A stretch of 10,046 nucleotides of DNA. Origin: an uncultured Treponema sp. Lineage in GTDB: Bacteria > Spirochaetota > Spirochaetia > Treponematales > Treponemataceae. Location: the NCBI GenBank assembly GCA_947176045.1, contig CAMWPF010000033.1:1-10046 (forward strand), written 5' to 3'. Shown here in pieces: positions 1 through 7,336 of this stretch (the stretch's first letter is position 1; each line of letters starts with the position of its first letter). Both the position numbers and the translations under genes were made by a program. Under the pieces are notes generated by a model, which had not been told where the DNA came from, did no database searches, and saw only the letters and a program-made list of their open reading frames with translations.

Positions 1-402
1 CTCAAGATTCTTCCGGACTTCCAGCGGCGGAACGGGAACGTCATGGACGACTCCGCGGATCCGCACGGGAATCGAAGGAAGACAGACGGCGCCCGCTTCA
101 GAACACCGCAGGCGCAGGGAAACGAGCGTTCCGCCCTCCGCGCCGGCGCGCCGCTCCTGCTGCAAGGAGACGAACGCAACACCGTCCGGCAGCGGCGGCA
201 GCGAAACCGACACTTCGTCCGGCGGAACGGCGGGAATATGCAATTCGAGGACGAATTCCGAGCCGCTGTAGATTGCTTCCACGGCGGAAAAGGACAACAG
301 CGCGGAACGCGCGCCGTCCGCAGGAACGATGTCCGCCGGCTCCTGCGGGAAAACTGCCGCCGCCAGCAAAAGCTGCACGGCAGCGGAAAAATGCCGCCTC
401 AA
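1..402 (-). CDS. batD: BatD-like periplasmic protein, N-terminal part (cut by window edge)
   Basis: This reading frame stays open from a TTG at 402-400 to the window edge (134 codons) and has no ATG start. The first residues (MRRHFSAAVQLLLAAAVFPQ) form a signal peptide: two arginines, a hydrophobic run, then a polar stretch. What follows is beta-rich and includes the segment SLPPLPDGVAFVSLQQ, which recalls the N-terminal Ig-like repeats of BatD (a 'lPpl.dF.vl'-type strand). BatD proteins are large, exported, and anchored by a C-terminal membrane segment, none of which can be seen here. The TTG overlaps the stop of the upstream batB gene by 4 nt (TTGA), and there is no good Shine-Dalgarno at normal distance, so translation is probably coupled to batB. 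An in-frame GTG eight codons later is an alternative start but would remove the basic residues of the signal peptide. The family call rests on position as last visible gene of a Bat operon plus weak sequence resemblance. Confidence 0.65.
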   Translation of the reverse strand, partial: MRRHFSAAVQLLLAAAVFPQEPADIVPADGARSALLSFSAVEAIYSGSEFVLELHIPAVPPDEVSVSLPPLPDGVAFVSLQQERRAGAEGGTLVSLRLRCSEAGAVCLPSIPVRIRGVVHDVPVPPLEVRKNLE

Positions 403-2051
403 TAATCGGATGCGGAACCAGACTGTTCCTGCTGCTCGCTGCTCTTCCATTGCTTTTGGTCGTTCTCCTTGATCAGTTCAAAAATCGCCTGCTCCAGCGC
501 CGAAGCGCCGCCCGCCGCAGGAAGCTGGGCGGCGGATGATTCCTTCGACCGCCGGTCTTCAGAAACCTTCAGCTGGGAAAGCTCCAAATTGATCTTCGCG
601 TCGATTTGAGTGCCGTCGGCTTCCAGCGCCTTCTTGAAGCATTCCACGGCGCGCCCGGAATCTCCCGCCCGGTCAGCGCAGATTCCCAGATTGTAAAACG
701 CCGCGTAGCGCACTGCCTGCGGCGCGTCCGCAGGAATCTGGTTGAACCGAAGCTCCGCCGCGCGGCATTCATCTTCCGCAAGGTACGTCGAAGCCAATCC
801 GTACAGCGCGTACGAAAGCAGCTCCCCGTCGCCGTCCTCAGCCGCGTCGCAGGCGGCCTGCAAGAATCCGGCGACCGCGGCGTCATACTGGCGCCGATGA
901 TAGCTCCATGAACTGAACAAGATCGCCTTCGCGCCGTCAAAGCGCGCGCCGCACGACGAGAGCGCGGACGCCAGCACGAACACCGCCAGAACCGACGCTC
1001 CGCCGCGCAGCCTTTTCCGCACCGCCCCGGCATCTGCTTCCGAAACCAAGACGCCGCACGCAAAGAACAGCAGGGACAGCCACAAAAACAACGGATGGCG
1101 CGGAACCGGCACACTCTCATACGCCGCGGAATTATTCCCGGCTTCCGGAGACGCATCCTTCGGAAACGACGCGTCAAGCACGGACAGCGCGGAGCCGGCA
1201 TCCATCGAATCGACATACTGAACGACGGCGGAACGCCCCCTCCGCGCGGCGGCGCCGTTCATGGCAGCCTCCGCCGCCCCGCGCATCTGTTCCGCGCGGA
1301 GCGCCGTATGCACCGCCGTCCTTCCGTCCCCGGCAAGCACCTGCGCGCCCTGCTGCGAGCCGAATCCGATGAGGCAGACGGAAACGCCGCGGCGGACGCA
1401 TTCCGCAAGCGCCGGAGAAAGCTCCGCGTCCGTCTCATCCCCGTCCGTGAACACCCAGATGACGTTCGCCAGCGGCGAACGCTCCGGAAACGACTTGAGC
1501 GCCGTCAGAATTCCCTTGCCGAGGCTCGAGCCGGACGACGACATCATGCCCGGCGAAAGCGTCTCCAGCAGCCCGCCGACGACCGCCTTGTCTTCAGTCA
1601 GCGGAACGACGACAATGCCTTCGCCTTTGGCAAGCGTCACGGAAACGCTGGAATCAGGAAGCTGTGAAAGCAGCAGGGATGCGTACTGCTCCGCGGCACG
1701 AAGCCGCGTCATCCCGCCCGCCGCGTCCGCCGCGTTCATGCTGTAGGAAATATCGAACACAAACGAAACCGCCGTTCCCGACTTCTGCACCGGCGCAAGG
1801 CGGACGCCCCACGAAATGCCAGCATACGCAAGGACGAGCATCGTCCACGCCGCCGACCAGAACGCGCCGCGCAAAAGCAGGATCCGCGGCAGCTTCCAAA
1901 GCCGCGCCATTTCTGGAACTAAGGCGCGCCCGGCGGAAGTCCGCGGAATGCACCGCGCGACACGCCGGATCCGCAGGGCAAGGCAGGCTCCGGCAGGAAT
2001 CAAAAGCAGCAGTCCGAAAAACGCAGCCGGACGTCCGCACATCCAATTCAT
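399..2051 (-). CDS. batB: BatB-like VWA protein fused to BatC-like TPR domain
   Basis: The protein is 550 aa and sits in the inner membrane with VWA and TPR domains probably in the periplasm. It has membrane segments at about 10-27 and 62-82, a VWA domain at about 95-270 with the metal site DISYS (D100, S102, S104) and TDGDE (D203), a membrane segment at 319-337, then basic VRKRLR (344-349), a second hydrophobic run ending in LSSC (C367), and TPR-like helices at about 375-500. A Ser/Gln-rich tail contains an 'IFELIKENDQKQW' motif typical of Bat TPR proteins. Canonical BatB ends after the third membrane segment, and BatC is usually a separate TPR protein, so this looks like a fusion. The ATG at 2051 is chosen because AGGAG lies 10 nt upstream and it falls one base after the batA stop; a start further upstream would overlap batA. 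The usual metal-site Thr appears to be Ser (S175). VWA identity is confident; the fusion reading is inference. Confidence 0.88.
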   Translation of the reverse strand: MNWMCGRPAAFFGLLLLIPAGACLALRIRRVARCIPRTSAGRALVPEMARLWKLPRILLLRGAFWSAAWTMLVLAYAGISWGVRLAPVQKSGTAVSFVFDISYSMNAADAAGGMTRLRAAEQYASLLLSQLPDSSVSVTLAKGEGIVVVPLTEDKAVVGGLLETLSPGMMSSSGSSLGKGILTALKSFPERSPLANVIWVFTDGDETDAELSPALAECVRRGVSVCLIGFGSQQGAQVLAGDGRTAVHTALRAEQMRGAAEAAMNGAAARRGRSAVVQYVDSMDAGSALSVLDASFPKDASPEAGNNSAAYESVPVPRHPLFLWLSLLFFACGVLVSEADAGAVRKRLRGGASVLAVFVLASALSSCGARFDGAKAILFSSWSYHRRQYDAAVAGFLQAACDAAEDGDGELLSYALYGLASTYLAEDECRAAELRFNQIPADAPQAVRYAAFYNLGICADRAGDSGRAVECFKKALEADGTQIDAKINLELSQLKVSEDRRSKESSAAQLPAAGGASALEQAIFELIKENDQKQWKSSEQQEQSGSASDY

Positions 2052-2052
2052 A

Positions 2053-3054
2053 CTATATACACTCCTGCAAATACAGCCGCTTGACAAGCCATGAAAGCGC
2101 GAACAAAATTCCGGCGGCAAGGACGAACCGGTCGTAGAAATCGATTTCCGTCGTCTTTGTACGGTACGTCTGCGCGGTATGCTCCGCCCGGCTGATGACC
2201 GTCAGCGCAAGCGACAAGTCGGCGAGCGTCTGAATTTCAAAATACCGGCCGCCGCCCAGCTGAGCGATGCGGCGGAGCGATGAGGAATCGAAGGAAGAAT
2301 TCAAAAAGCCGGAATACACCGTCCCCGTCTCGGGATCCTCATATTCAATCGGAACCGAACCGCTCGTCCCGATTCCGAGCGTATAGACAGTGATGTTGCG
2401 CTTCGCCGCAAGCGCCGCGGCGGTGTCCGGATGGATTGCCCCAGCATTGTTCTCGCCGTCCGTCGCAAGGACGACGCATTTTTTCGGAGCGGAAGACGAA
2501 ATCAAATGGTAGACCGCCGTGCTCAGCCCCGTTCCCAGCGCCGTCCCGTCTCCGAGCGAGCCGATCGCGATGCCGTCCAGCCGCTCCAAGAACACATCGC
2601 AGTCAACCGTCGGAGGAACCACAACCGCCGCATCGCCCGCCATCGCCACAATGCCGAACGACGCGCCCGGATTCGACTCCACCAGCGAACGAAGCGAACG
2701 CTTCGCCGCGTCCAGCCGCCGTCCGCCCGCAATGTCCGCCGCCGCCATCGACGGACTCACGTCCAGCACGAACATGACGTCCGTTCCGCGGGACGTGTAG
2801 ACGCGCTCCTGATGATAGACGGCCGGCTCCGCGAGCGCGCCGACGCCCGCTGCAAATCCGGCGGCAAACAGCGCCGACGCGAGCCGGGAGGCGAACCTGC
2901 GGACAGCGCCGTTCCATGAAAACGAGCCGCCGTTCCAGTCGGAAAGCGTCAGCGGAAACGCTGCGCGCGAAAAAATCCCCAGACGGCGGAGCGCCGCGAA
3001 GCCGGGAACCGCGAGCAGCAGGAGGAACGCGGCAGGATTTTGGAATTCAAGCAT
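2053..3054 (-). CDS. batA: BatA-like VWA-domain membrane protein
   Basis: The 333-aa protein has the usual BatA length and layout. There are two N-terminal membrane segments (about 8-22 and 55-76), a VWA domain (about 92-285) and a C-terminal membrane segment (about 309-327). The metal-ion-dependent adhesion site is complete: DVSPS (D98, S100, S102), T171 in GDGTALG, and D199 in ATDGE. BatA is thought to bind protein partners through this metal site and to be acted on by the MoxR-family ATPase. The start at 3054 is supported by AAGGAGG 8 nt upstream. It overlaps the end of the preceding gene by 8 nt, and the batB ATG follows the stop after one base. The upstream in-frame extension would run deeper into the preceding gene and has no comparable ribosome site. 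Its role in aerotolerance was proposed for Bacteroides and is not established in spirochaetes. Confidence 0.9.
   Translation of the reverse strand: MLEFQNPAAFLLLLAVPGFAALRRLGIFSRAAFPLTLSDWNGGSFSWNGAVRRFASRLASALFAAGFAAGVGALAEPAVYHQERVYTSRGTDVMFVLDVSPSMAAADIAGGRRLDAAKRSLRSLVESNPGASFGIVAMAGDAAVVVPPTVDCDVFLERLDGIAIGSLGDGTALGTGLSTAVYHLISSSAPKKCVVLATDGENNAGAIHPDTAAALAAKRNITVYTLGIGTSGSVPIEYEDPETGTVYSGFLNSSFDSSSLRRIAQLGGGRYFEIQTLADLSLALTVISRAEHTAQTYRTKTTEIDFYDRFVLAAGILFALSWLVKRLYLQECI
2062..2066 (-). promoter_or_regulatory. Shine-Dalgarno of batB inside the batA 3' end
   Basis: AGGAG on the minus strand, 10 nt before the ATG at 2051 and within the last codons of batA. It decides the batB start over in-frame upstream codons that would overlap batA. 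Confidence 0.7.
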
Positions 3055-4042
3055 CCGCGCCGCCTCCTTCAAAGCCGCGGATGAACTCCTCCGCGGACGC
3101 AATCAGTCCGTCCCGCTCCCCGCCATGCAGCGCGGCGGCATACTGCTCGCGCGGCTCGCGCCGGGAATCGATGGAATTCCGCGCAAAACGGACGTAGTCG
3201 GCGCGCAGGAACATCCGCTGCAAGGCCTCCGTCCGCTCCAGCGCCGCGCCGTCCAGCAAGCCTCCGAACGCTTCGTCGAATACGCCGGGAAGCTCCGGCG
3301 CCGTCACGGCGGAAAAATCCCGTCCGAAACGGACGGAGCTGTAGTTCCGCAAAATCCGCACCAACGTCCCGCAGAATTCCGCGTCGTCAATCCGCGACGC
3401 GCCTTTTTTCAACGTCCGGAGCGCCTTCCGCGCGGCCCTCGCGTTCCGGGCGCACTTCCGCAAAAAGCGCCGCCGGCGCACCGCCGAAACGAGCGCGGCG
3501 CGGCTTCCCGCAAGCTTGAAAAGCAGCGCGGCCGCCGCAATCAAAAGCACGGCCAGTCCGTACACCGCGTACACAGTCCCCGGAACAAGCAGCGGCGCTG
3601 CGGGCGGACGAAGCCCGGCCGTTCCGTCCGGCGGAAGGATCGAGCTGACTTCGACAGGCTGGAAGACGACCTCAAACGGAGCCGCATCCGCGCCGAGGGC
3701 GGCGGCCACATCCAGGGACGGAATTTCCAACGCGCCCGTCCGCCACGGAACAATCGTCAGCACAATGGAATGCGCCGCCCCGTCGCACAGCAGCCGCGCG
3801 TCCTTCAGTGAAAAATCATCGTTTTCGGCGGGAAACGGCAGCGAATCCGCCGGAAGGATCCATTCGCCGCGCTCCGGACCGTCCGCAAGGAAATCGATAC
3901 GGGAATGAAGGACGACGCGGACTTCCGCCGTATCGCCGACGAACACCGTCTTCGGAACGACCAGCTGGGAACCGCCCGCCTGCGCGGACAACGGCAGCAT
4001 AAAGAGGGCGGCGCATGAAATCCGCAGAATCATCCGGCGCAC
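3047..4042 (-). CDS. Bat-operon membrane protein with BatD/DUF4381-like cytoplasmic tail
   Basis: This 331-aa protein has a clear signal peptide (MRRMILRIS then hydrophobic, cleavage likely after SAQA at 22), a beta-rich periplasmic region (about 24-150), one membrane segment (about 157-177), a very basic stretch (RRRRFLRK, 189-196) and a helical cytoplasmic tail. The tail contains ILRNYSSVRFG and a later MFLRADYVRFAR. These resemble the C-terminal cytoplasmic pattern of BatD-like and DUF4381 proteins ('LR.yl..rFg' and 'AD.vkFA'), recalled by eye and not aligned. It lies between DUF58 and batA, the slot where many Bat/MoxR operons carry such a protein. The start is a GTG 3 nt after the DUF58 stop; an ATG three codons later (4033) is equally possible, and neither has a strong Shine-Dalgarno, suggesting coupling. 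It overlaps batA by 8 nt. It probably links the cytoplasmic ATPase to periplasmic parts, which is inference. Confidence 0.8.
   Translation of the reverse strand: MRRMILRISCAALFMLPLSAQAGGSQLVVPKTVFVGDTAEVRVVLHSRIDFLADGPERGEWILPADSLPFPAENDDFSLKDARLLCDGAAHSIVLTIVPWRTGALEIPSLDVAAALGADAAPFEVVFQPVEVSSILPPDGTAGLRPPAAPLLVPGTVYAVYGLAVLLIAAAALLFKLAGSRAALVSAVRRRRFLRKCARNARAARKALRTLKKGASRIDDAEFCGTLVRILRNYSSVRFGRDFSAVTAPELPGVFDEAFGGLLDGAALERTEALQRMFLRADYVRFARNSIDSRREPREQYAAALHGGERDGLIASAEEFIRGFEGGGADA
3063..3068 (-). promoter_or_regulatory. Shine-Dalgarno of batA
   Basis: A perfect AGGAGG (preceded by A) on the minus strand, 8 nt before the ATG at 3054 and inside the upstream gene. It fixes the batA start and shows that batA has its own ribosome loading signal in the operon. 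Confidence 0.8.
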
Positions 4043-4045
4043 GGC

Positions 4046-4942
4046 TCACCGTCCCGCCGTCTGCGGACGGCCTTTCACTGCGAAAAACGCGGACAGCGCG
4101 CGGAACGAGTCATCTTCGGTGGAAAGCGAAAGAAATCCGGCGCCATGCCGAAAGCAGAAATCCTGAATCCGCGACGCCTTCCGCCTGTCGAAGTCGCTCC
4201 ATGCGGCCCTGCACGGCGCGGAATTCGTCGGAAGCACCGTCCGGACGCCCGTCTCGCCGTCAATGCAGGGCAGCGCCCCGGCCTCCGGCAGCGCCGCGTC
4301 CGAAATCCGCACCGCGACAGCCTCGTTCTTTTGGGCGAGCAGGCGGAACGGCTCCTCCCATCCCGCGCTGCGGAAATCCGACAGGACGAACACGACGGCG
4401 TGGTTCTTGAGGAGCCGCGCCGCGCCGGCAATCGCATTTCCCAAGACGGAGCCGCTTTCGATGCGGGACGCCTCGTCAAGCCGCGACAGCAGGAGCATCG
4501 TCCGATTTCTGCCGGATTCCGGCGCGCAGGAAAAGCCGATCGCGCCGTCAAAAAAAACAGCGCCGACCGGACTGCCGTTCCATTCCGCGGCGAGCGTCAG
4601 GAGCGCGGCGGCTTCCGCGGCGGCCTCGTATTTCGTCCGCGTTCCGCCGCCGACAAACATGGACGCAGAGCGATCCACAATCAAAAACAGCTGGAGCTCC
4701 CGCTCCTCCTCGAACAGCTTGACGAACGGCCGTCCCATGCGCGCCGTCACGTTCCAATCGATGGCACGGACGTCGTCGCCGCGCAGATACTCCCGCACCC
4801 CGCAGAAATCCACGCCCTGCCCGCGGTACAGCGAGCGGAATCCGCCGAGCTTCATGCTCTCTGCAAGCGACGCCGCAGTCAGGCGCAGGCAGGCGGCCTT
4901 TTTTGAAAGGGTTTCGTGGGAGCCGGACAGAAGATTCCGCAT
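4046..4942 (-). CDS. DUF58-family protein
   Basis: The 298-aa soluble protein carries the DUF58 signature: VDFCGVREYLRGDDVRAIDW at 44-63 followed by NVTAR, the family's 'Y..GD..R.IDW...AR' block. After it comes a degenerate VWA-like fold with DRSAS (D90, S92, S94) and a LSDF segment in place of the usual TDG. DUF58 proteins are almost always encoded next to MoxR ATPases and VWA proteins and are presumed to be cytoplasmic partners of the ATPase; their biochemical role is unknown. The ATG at 4942 is preferred over the GTG at 4945 because AGGAAGGA lies 5 nt before the ATG and only 2 nt before the GTG. The gap from the moxR stop is 21 nt, and the next gene begins 3 nt after this stop. Length is normal for the family. 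Confidence 0.92.
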   Translation of the reverse strand: MRNLLSGSHETLSKKAACLRLTAASLAESMKLGGFRSLYRGQGVDFCGVREYLRGDDVRAIDWNVTARMGRPFVKLFEEERELQLFLIVDRSASMFVGGGTRTKYEAAAEAAALLTLAAEWNGSPVGAVFFDGAIGFSCAPESGRNRTMLLLSRLDEASRIESGSVLGNAIAGAARLLKNHAVVFVLSDFRSAGWEEPFRLLAQKNEAVAVRISDAALPEAGALPCIDGETGVRTVLPTNSAPCRAAWSDFDRRKASRIQDFCFRHGAGFLSLSTEDDSFRALSAFFAVKGRPQTAGR

Positions 4943-4963
4943 CACATTCCTTCCTCTGCGGAC

Positions 4964-5953
4964 TTATGGAAGCGGAACAAAATCAAGGATCTTTCCGATG
5001 ATTTCATCGGCTCCGACGCCGTCCGACGCCGCTTCATACGAGAGCACCAGCCGGTGGCGGAGCACAGGAAGCGCGACAGCCTTGATGTCCTCAGGAAGGA
5101 CGAAGGAGCGCCCGGCGAGCAGCGCCGTCGAACGCGCGCATTGCAGCAGCGAAATTCCGGCGCGGGGAGACGCGCCCAGCGCAATATAGCGCGTCACATC
5201 GTGTTCCGAAGCGCGCCCCGCAGACGGACGCGTTACCGACACGATTTTCACGATATATTCCGCAATCGCGTCGTCGCAGACGACCGCCGGCACAAGCGAC
5301 TTGAACAGCTTCAAGTCGGCGGCGGAAAGCGCGCGCGCCACAGGGATTTCCGCCGCGCGCCCCATCGTCTTGACAATCTGAACCTCTTCCTCCGCAGACG
5401 GATAGCCGACGACCAGCTTCATGAGGAAGCGGTCAAGCTCCGCCTCCGGCAAGTTGTACGTCCCTTCCTGCTCGACAGGATTCTGCGTCGCAAGTACGAA
5501 GAACGGCTCCGCAAGCTTGTACGATTCCTCGCCGATTGTAACCTGCCGCTCCTCCATCGCCTCAAGCATCGCAGACTGCACCTTCGCCGGGGCGCGGTTG
5601 ATTTCATCAGCCAGAACGACGTTCGTAAAGATCGGCCCCTTGCGGACGGAAAACGCGCCCTTGTTCGGCTCGTACATCAACGTTCCGGACACATCGGCGG
5701 GAAGCAGATCCGGCGTGAACTGAATCCGCTTGAAATCCAATCCTGAAATTTCGGAGAACGTCCTGACCGCCAGCGTCTTCGCCAGTCCCGGAACGCCTTC
5801 CAAAAGGACGTGCCCGCCGGCAACCAGCGCCGTCAAAATTCCGTCAACCAGACGTTCCTGTCCGACAAGCCGCTTCCGCGCCTCCGTCCGGCAGCGCTCC
5901 GCAACTGCGCGGCAGCGCTCCAGCTCTTCCGCACCGATATTCTTTTCTTCCAT
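4964..5953 (-). CDS. moxR: MoxR-family AAA+ ATPase
   Basis: This 329-aa protein is a standard-length MoxR ATPase. It shows Walker A GVPGLAKT (53-60), Walker B VVLADE (112-117) with NRAPAKVQSALLEAM-type sequence after it, sensor 1 ATQNP (N158), and AELDRF with the arginine-finger candidate R175. MoxR proteins form cytoplasmic hexameric rings and act as chaperones, typically for VWA-domain partners encoded nearby; here DUF58, BatA and BatB follow. It is the first gene of the operon. The ATG at 5953 is chosen because the protein N-terminus begins normally there and a GGGA lies 6 nt upstream. A TTG at 6016 would extend the protein by 21 residues through the intergenic promoter region and has no family support. 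No clear promoter for this operon was found in the short divergent gap, so transcription may start within the first codons of the opposing gene. Confidence 0.95.
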   Translation of the reverse strand: MEEKNIGAEELERCRAVAERCRTEARKRLVGQERLVDGILTALVAGGHVLLEGVPGLAKTLAVRTFSEISGLDFKRIQFTPDLLPADVSGTLMYEPNKGAFSVRKGPIFTNVVLADEINRAPAKVQSAMLEAMEERQVTIGEESYKLAEPFFVLATQNPVEQEGTYNLPEAELDRFLMKLVVGYPSAEEEVQIVKTMGRAAEIPVARALSAADLKLFKSLVPAVVCDDAIAEYIVKIVSVTRPSAGRASEHDVTRYIALGASPRAGISLLQCARSTALLAGRSFVLPEDIKAVALPVLRHRLVLSYEAASDGVGADEIIGKILDFVPLP

Positions 5954-5998
5954 TGTAAATCCCGTCCTCGCCAGCGCAGAACTTTTTTCTTTGACGAA

Positions 5999-6027
5999 TT
6001 GACAACGAACTCTCAATTCAGAATAAT
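5999..6027 (+). promoter_or_regulatory. Vegetative (sigma-70-type) promoter of the aminotransferase
   Basis: A perfect -35 TTGACA (5999-6004), a 17-nt spacer and a -10 AATAAT (6022-6027, 5 of 6 to consensus). The predicted start of transcription is about 6034, only some 4 nt before the ATG at 6038, so the mRNA should be leaderless or nearly so. It lies in the 84-nt divergent gap between moxR and the aminotransferase gene. Confidence 0.75.
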
Positions 6028-6037
6028 TTATGTTACC

Positions 6038-7336
6038 ATGTTAAACCCTTTAGCACAAGAATTAAACGAGACACTCAAAGGAACTTCCGCGGAAGCGCTT
6101 TTTTCGGACTTGGGAAGACGGATGTACTTCCCGAACGGAATCATTTCACAAGGCGCGGAGGCGAAAAAAAACGCCCGCATCGCGAACGGCACCATCGGCA
6201 TGACCGTCATCGACGGAACGCCCGCCATCCTTCCGTCCGTCCATAAATACATCCCGGAGCTGACTTCCCGTGAAATTGTCGCCTATGCGCCGACAGCCGG
6301 ACTTCCAGAACTGCGGGAAATATGGAAATCAATGATGATCCGCAAGAATCCGTTGCTCGCGGACAAAAGCATATCGCTGCCGGCCGTCGTGCCGGGACTC
6401 ACCGCAGGGCTTTCCTACATCATGGACTTGTTCGTCGACGCGGAGAAGCCGATGCTCGCGTCCTGCCCGTCATGGGACAACTACGTCCTCATCGCGGAGG
6501 CGCGCCGCGGCGCAGAATACCACCAGTTCACCATGTTCGACGGCGGAAAATTCAACCTCGCAGGATTGGAGGAGGCGGTCAAGGCCGAAGCAGAACGGTA
6601 CGGCTCAGTGCGCATCATCCTCAACTTTCCGCAGAATCCGTCCGGCTACAGCCCGTCATCCGCCGAAACCGCGGAACTCTGCCGGATTATCAAGGAGGCC
6701 GCCGAAAGCGGCGCAAAGCTGCTCGTCATCAGCGACGACGCCTATTTCGGGCTGAACTACGAGGACGACATCGAAAGCCAGTCGCTGTTCGCCCACATCG
6801 CGAACCTGCACGAGAACGTGCTCGCCGTCAAGGCGGACGGTCCGACAAAGGAAGACTTTGTGTGGGGATTCCGCTGCGGCTTCCTCACGTTCGGCTGCAA
6901 GGGCTTCACGGACGCGCAGTACGACGCGCTCGTCAAAAAGCTCATGGGCGTCATCCGCTCCTCCGTCTCCTGCGGCGCGACGCCGTCCCAGGCGATCCTC
7001 CTGCGCGCCTTCCAGCACCCGGAAAACGACGCGGAAAAAGCGGAATTCCGCCGCGTTCTGGAAGCCCGCTACAAGCGGGTGCGCGCGTTCGTCGACTCCC
7101 ATGAATCCGACGCCGTGACGCCGCTTCCGTTCAATTCAGGATACTTCATGAGCCTCCAGACGGACGGAATCGACGCCGAGCAGCTGCGCAAGAAGCTGCT
7201 TGCAGACTACGGAATCGGAACTGTCTCCATCGACAGCCGGACGCTCCGCGTCGCATTCAGCAGCATCGACGAAGACAAGATTGAAACCGTATACGAAGAC
7301 ATCTACCGCGCCGCAGGAGAACTGAAGCGTGGCTGA
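6038..7336 (+). CDS. PLP-dependent class I/II aminotransferase (treponemal type)
   Basis: The 432-aa protein has the fold-type I aminotransferase layout. YAPTAGLPELR (83-93) matches the substrate/cofactor loop; NFPQNPSGY (197-204) supplies the Asn and Pro that contact PLP; SDDAYFG (232-238) has the Asp for the pyridine nitrogen and a Tyr; K271 in PTKEDFVWGFRCG (269-281) is the likely Schiff-base lysine, eight residues before R279 as in the family; R404 in TLRVAFSS would hold the substrate carboxylate. The usual Ser-x-Ser-Lys is changed to G-P-T-K. The sequence strongly resembles an aspartate-aminotransferase-annotated protein of treponemes as I recall it; actual substrates cannot be read off. 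The ATG at 6038 is used because the family N-terminus (NPLAQELN) begins there; an in-frame upstream extension would run through the promoter and moxR. There is no Shine-Dalgarno, in keeping with a leaderless mRNA. It overlaps the next gene by 8 nt. Confidence 0.9.
   Translation: MLNPLAQELNETLKGTSAEALFSDLGRRMYFPNGIISQGAEAKKNARIANGTIGMTVIDGTPAILPSVHKYIPELTSREIVAYAPTAGLPELREIWKSMMIRKNPLLADKSISLPAVVPGLTAGLSYIMDLFVDAEKPMLASCPSWDNYVLIAEARRGAEYHQFTMFDGGKFNLAGLEEAVKAEAERYGSVRIILNFPQNPSGYSPSSAETAELCRIIKEAAESGAKLLVISDDAYFGLNYEDDIESQSLFAHIANLHENVLAVKADGPTKEDFVWGFRCGFLTFGCKGFTDAQYDALVKKLMGVIRSSVSCGATPSQAILLRAFQHPENDAEKAEFRRVLEARYKRVRAFVDSHESDAVTPLPFNSGYFMSLQTDGIDAEQLRKKLLADYGIGTVSIDSRTLRVAFSSIDEDKIETVYEDIYRAAGELKRG
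7315..7319 (+). promoter_or_regulatory. Shine-Dalgarno of the solute-binding lipoprotein gene
   Basis: AGGAG 9 nt before the GTG at 7329, inside the aminotransferase 3' end. It supports the GTG as start, placing a short basic segment ahead of the hydrophobic run of the signal peptide. Confidence 0.7.

Noticed and set aside
3125..3811. Open plus-strand frame of 228 codons
   Set aside because: Antisense to the Bat-operon membrane protein, very Arg-rich, with no signal, motif or ribosome site.
4145..5189. Long open frames on the plus strand opposite DUF58 and moxR (253 and 308 codons)
   Set aside because: They lie entirely antisense to well-recognised genes, are Arg/Ser/Pro-rich with no domain pattern, and reflect the GC-rich codon bias of the opposite strand.
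5954..6016. N-terminal extension of MoxR from a TTG at 6016
   Set aside because: No Shine-Dalgarno, atypical residues, and it covers the intergenic promoter; the ATG at 5953 gives a standard-length protein.
5810..6037. N-terminal extension of the aminotransferase
   Set aside because: It would run through moxR on the opposite strand and across the promoter; the family N-terminus starts at the ATG at 6038.
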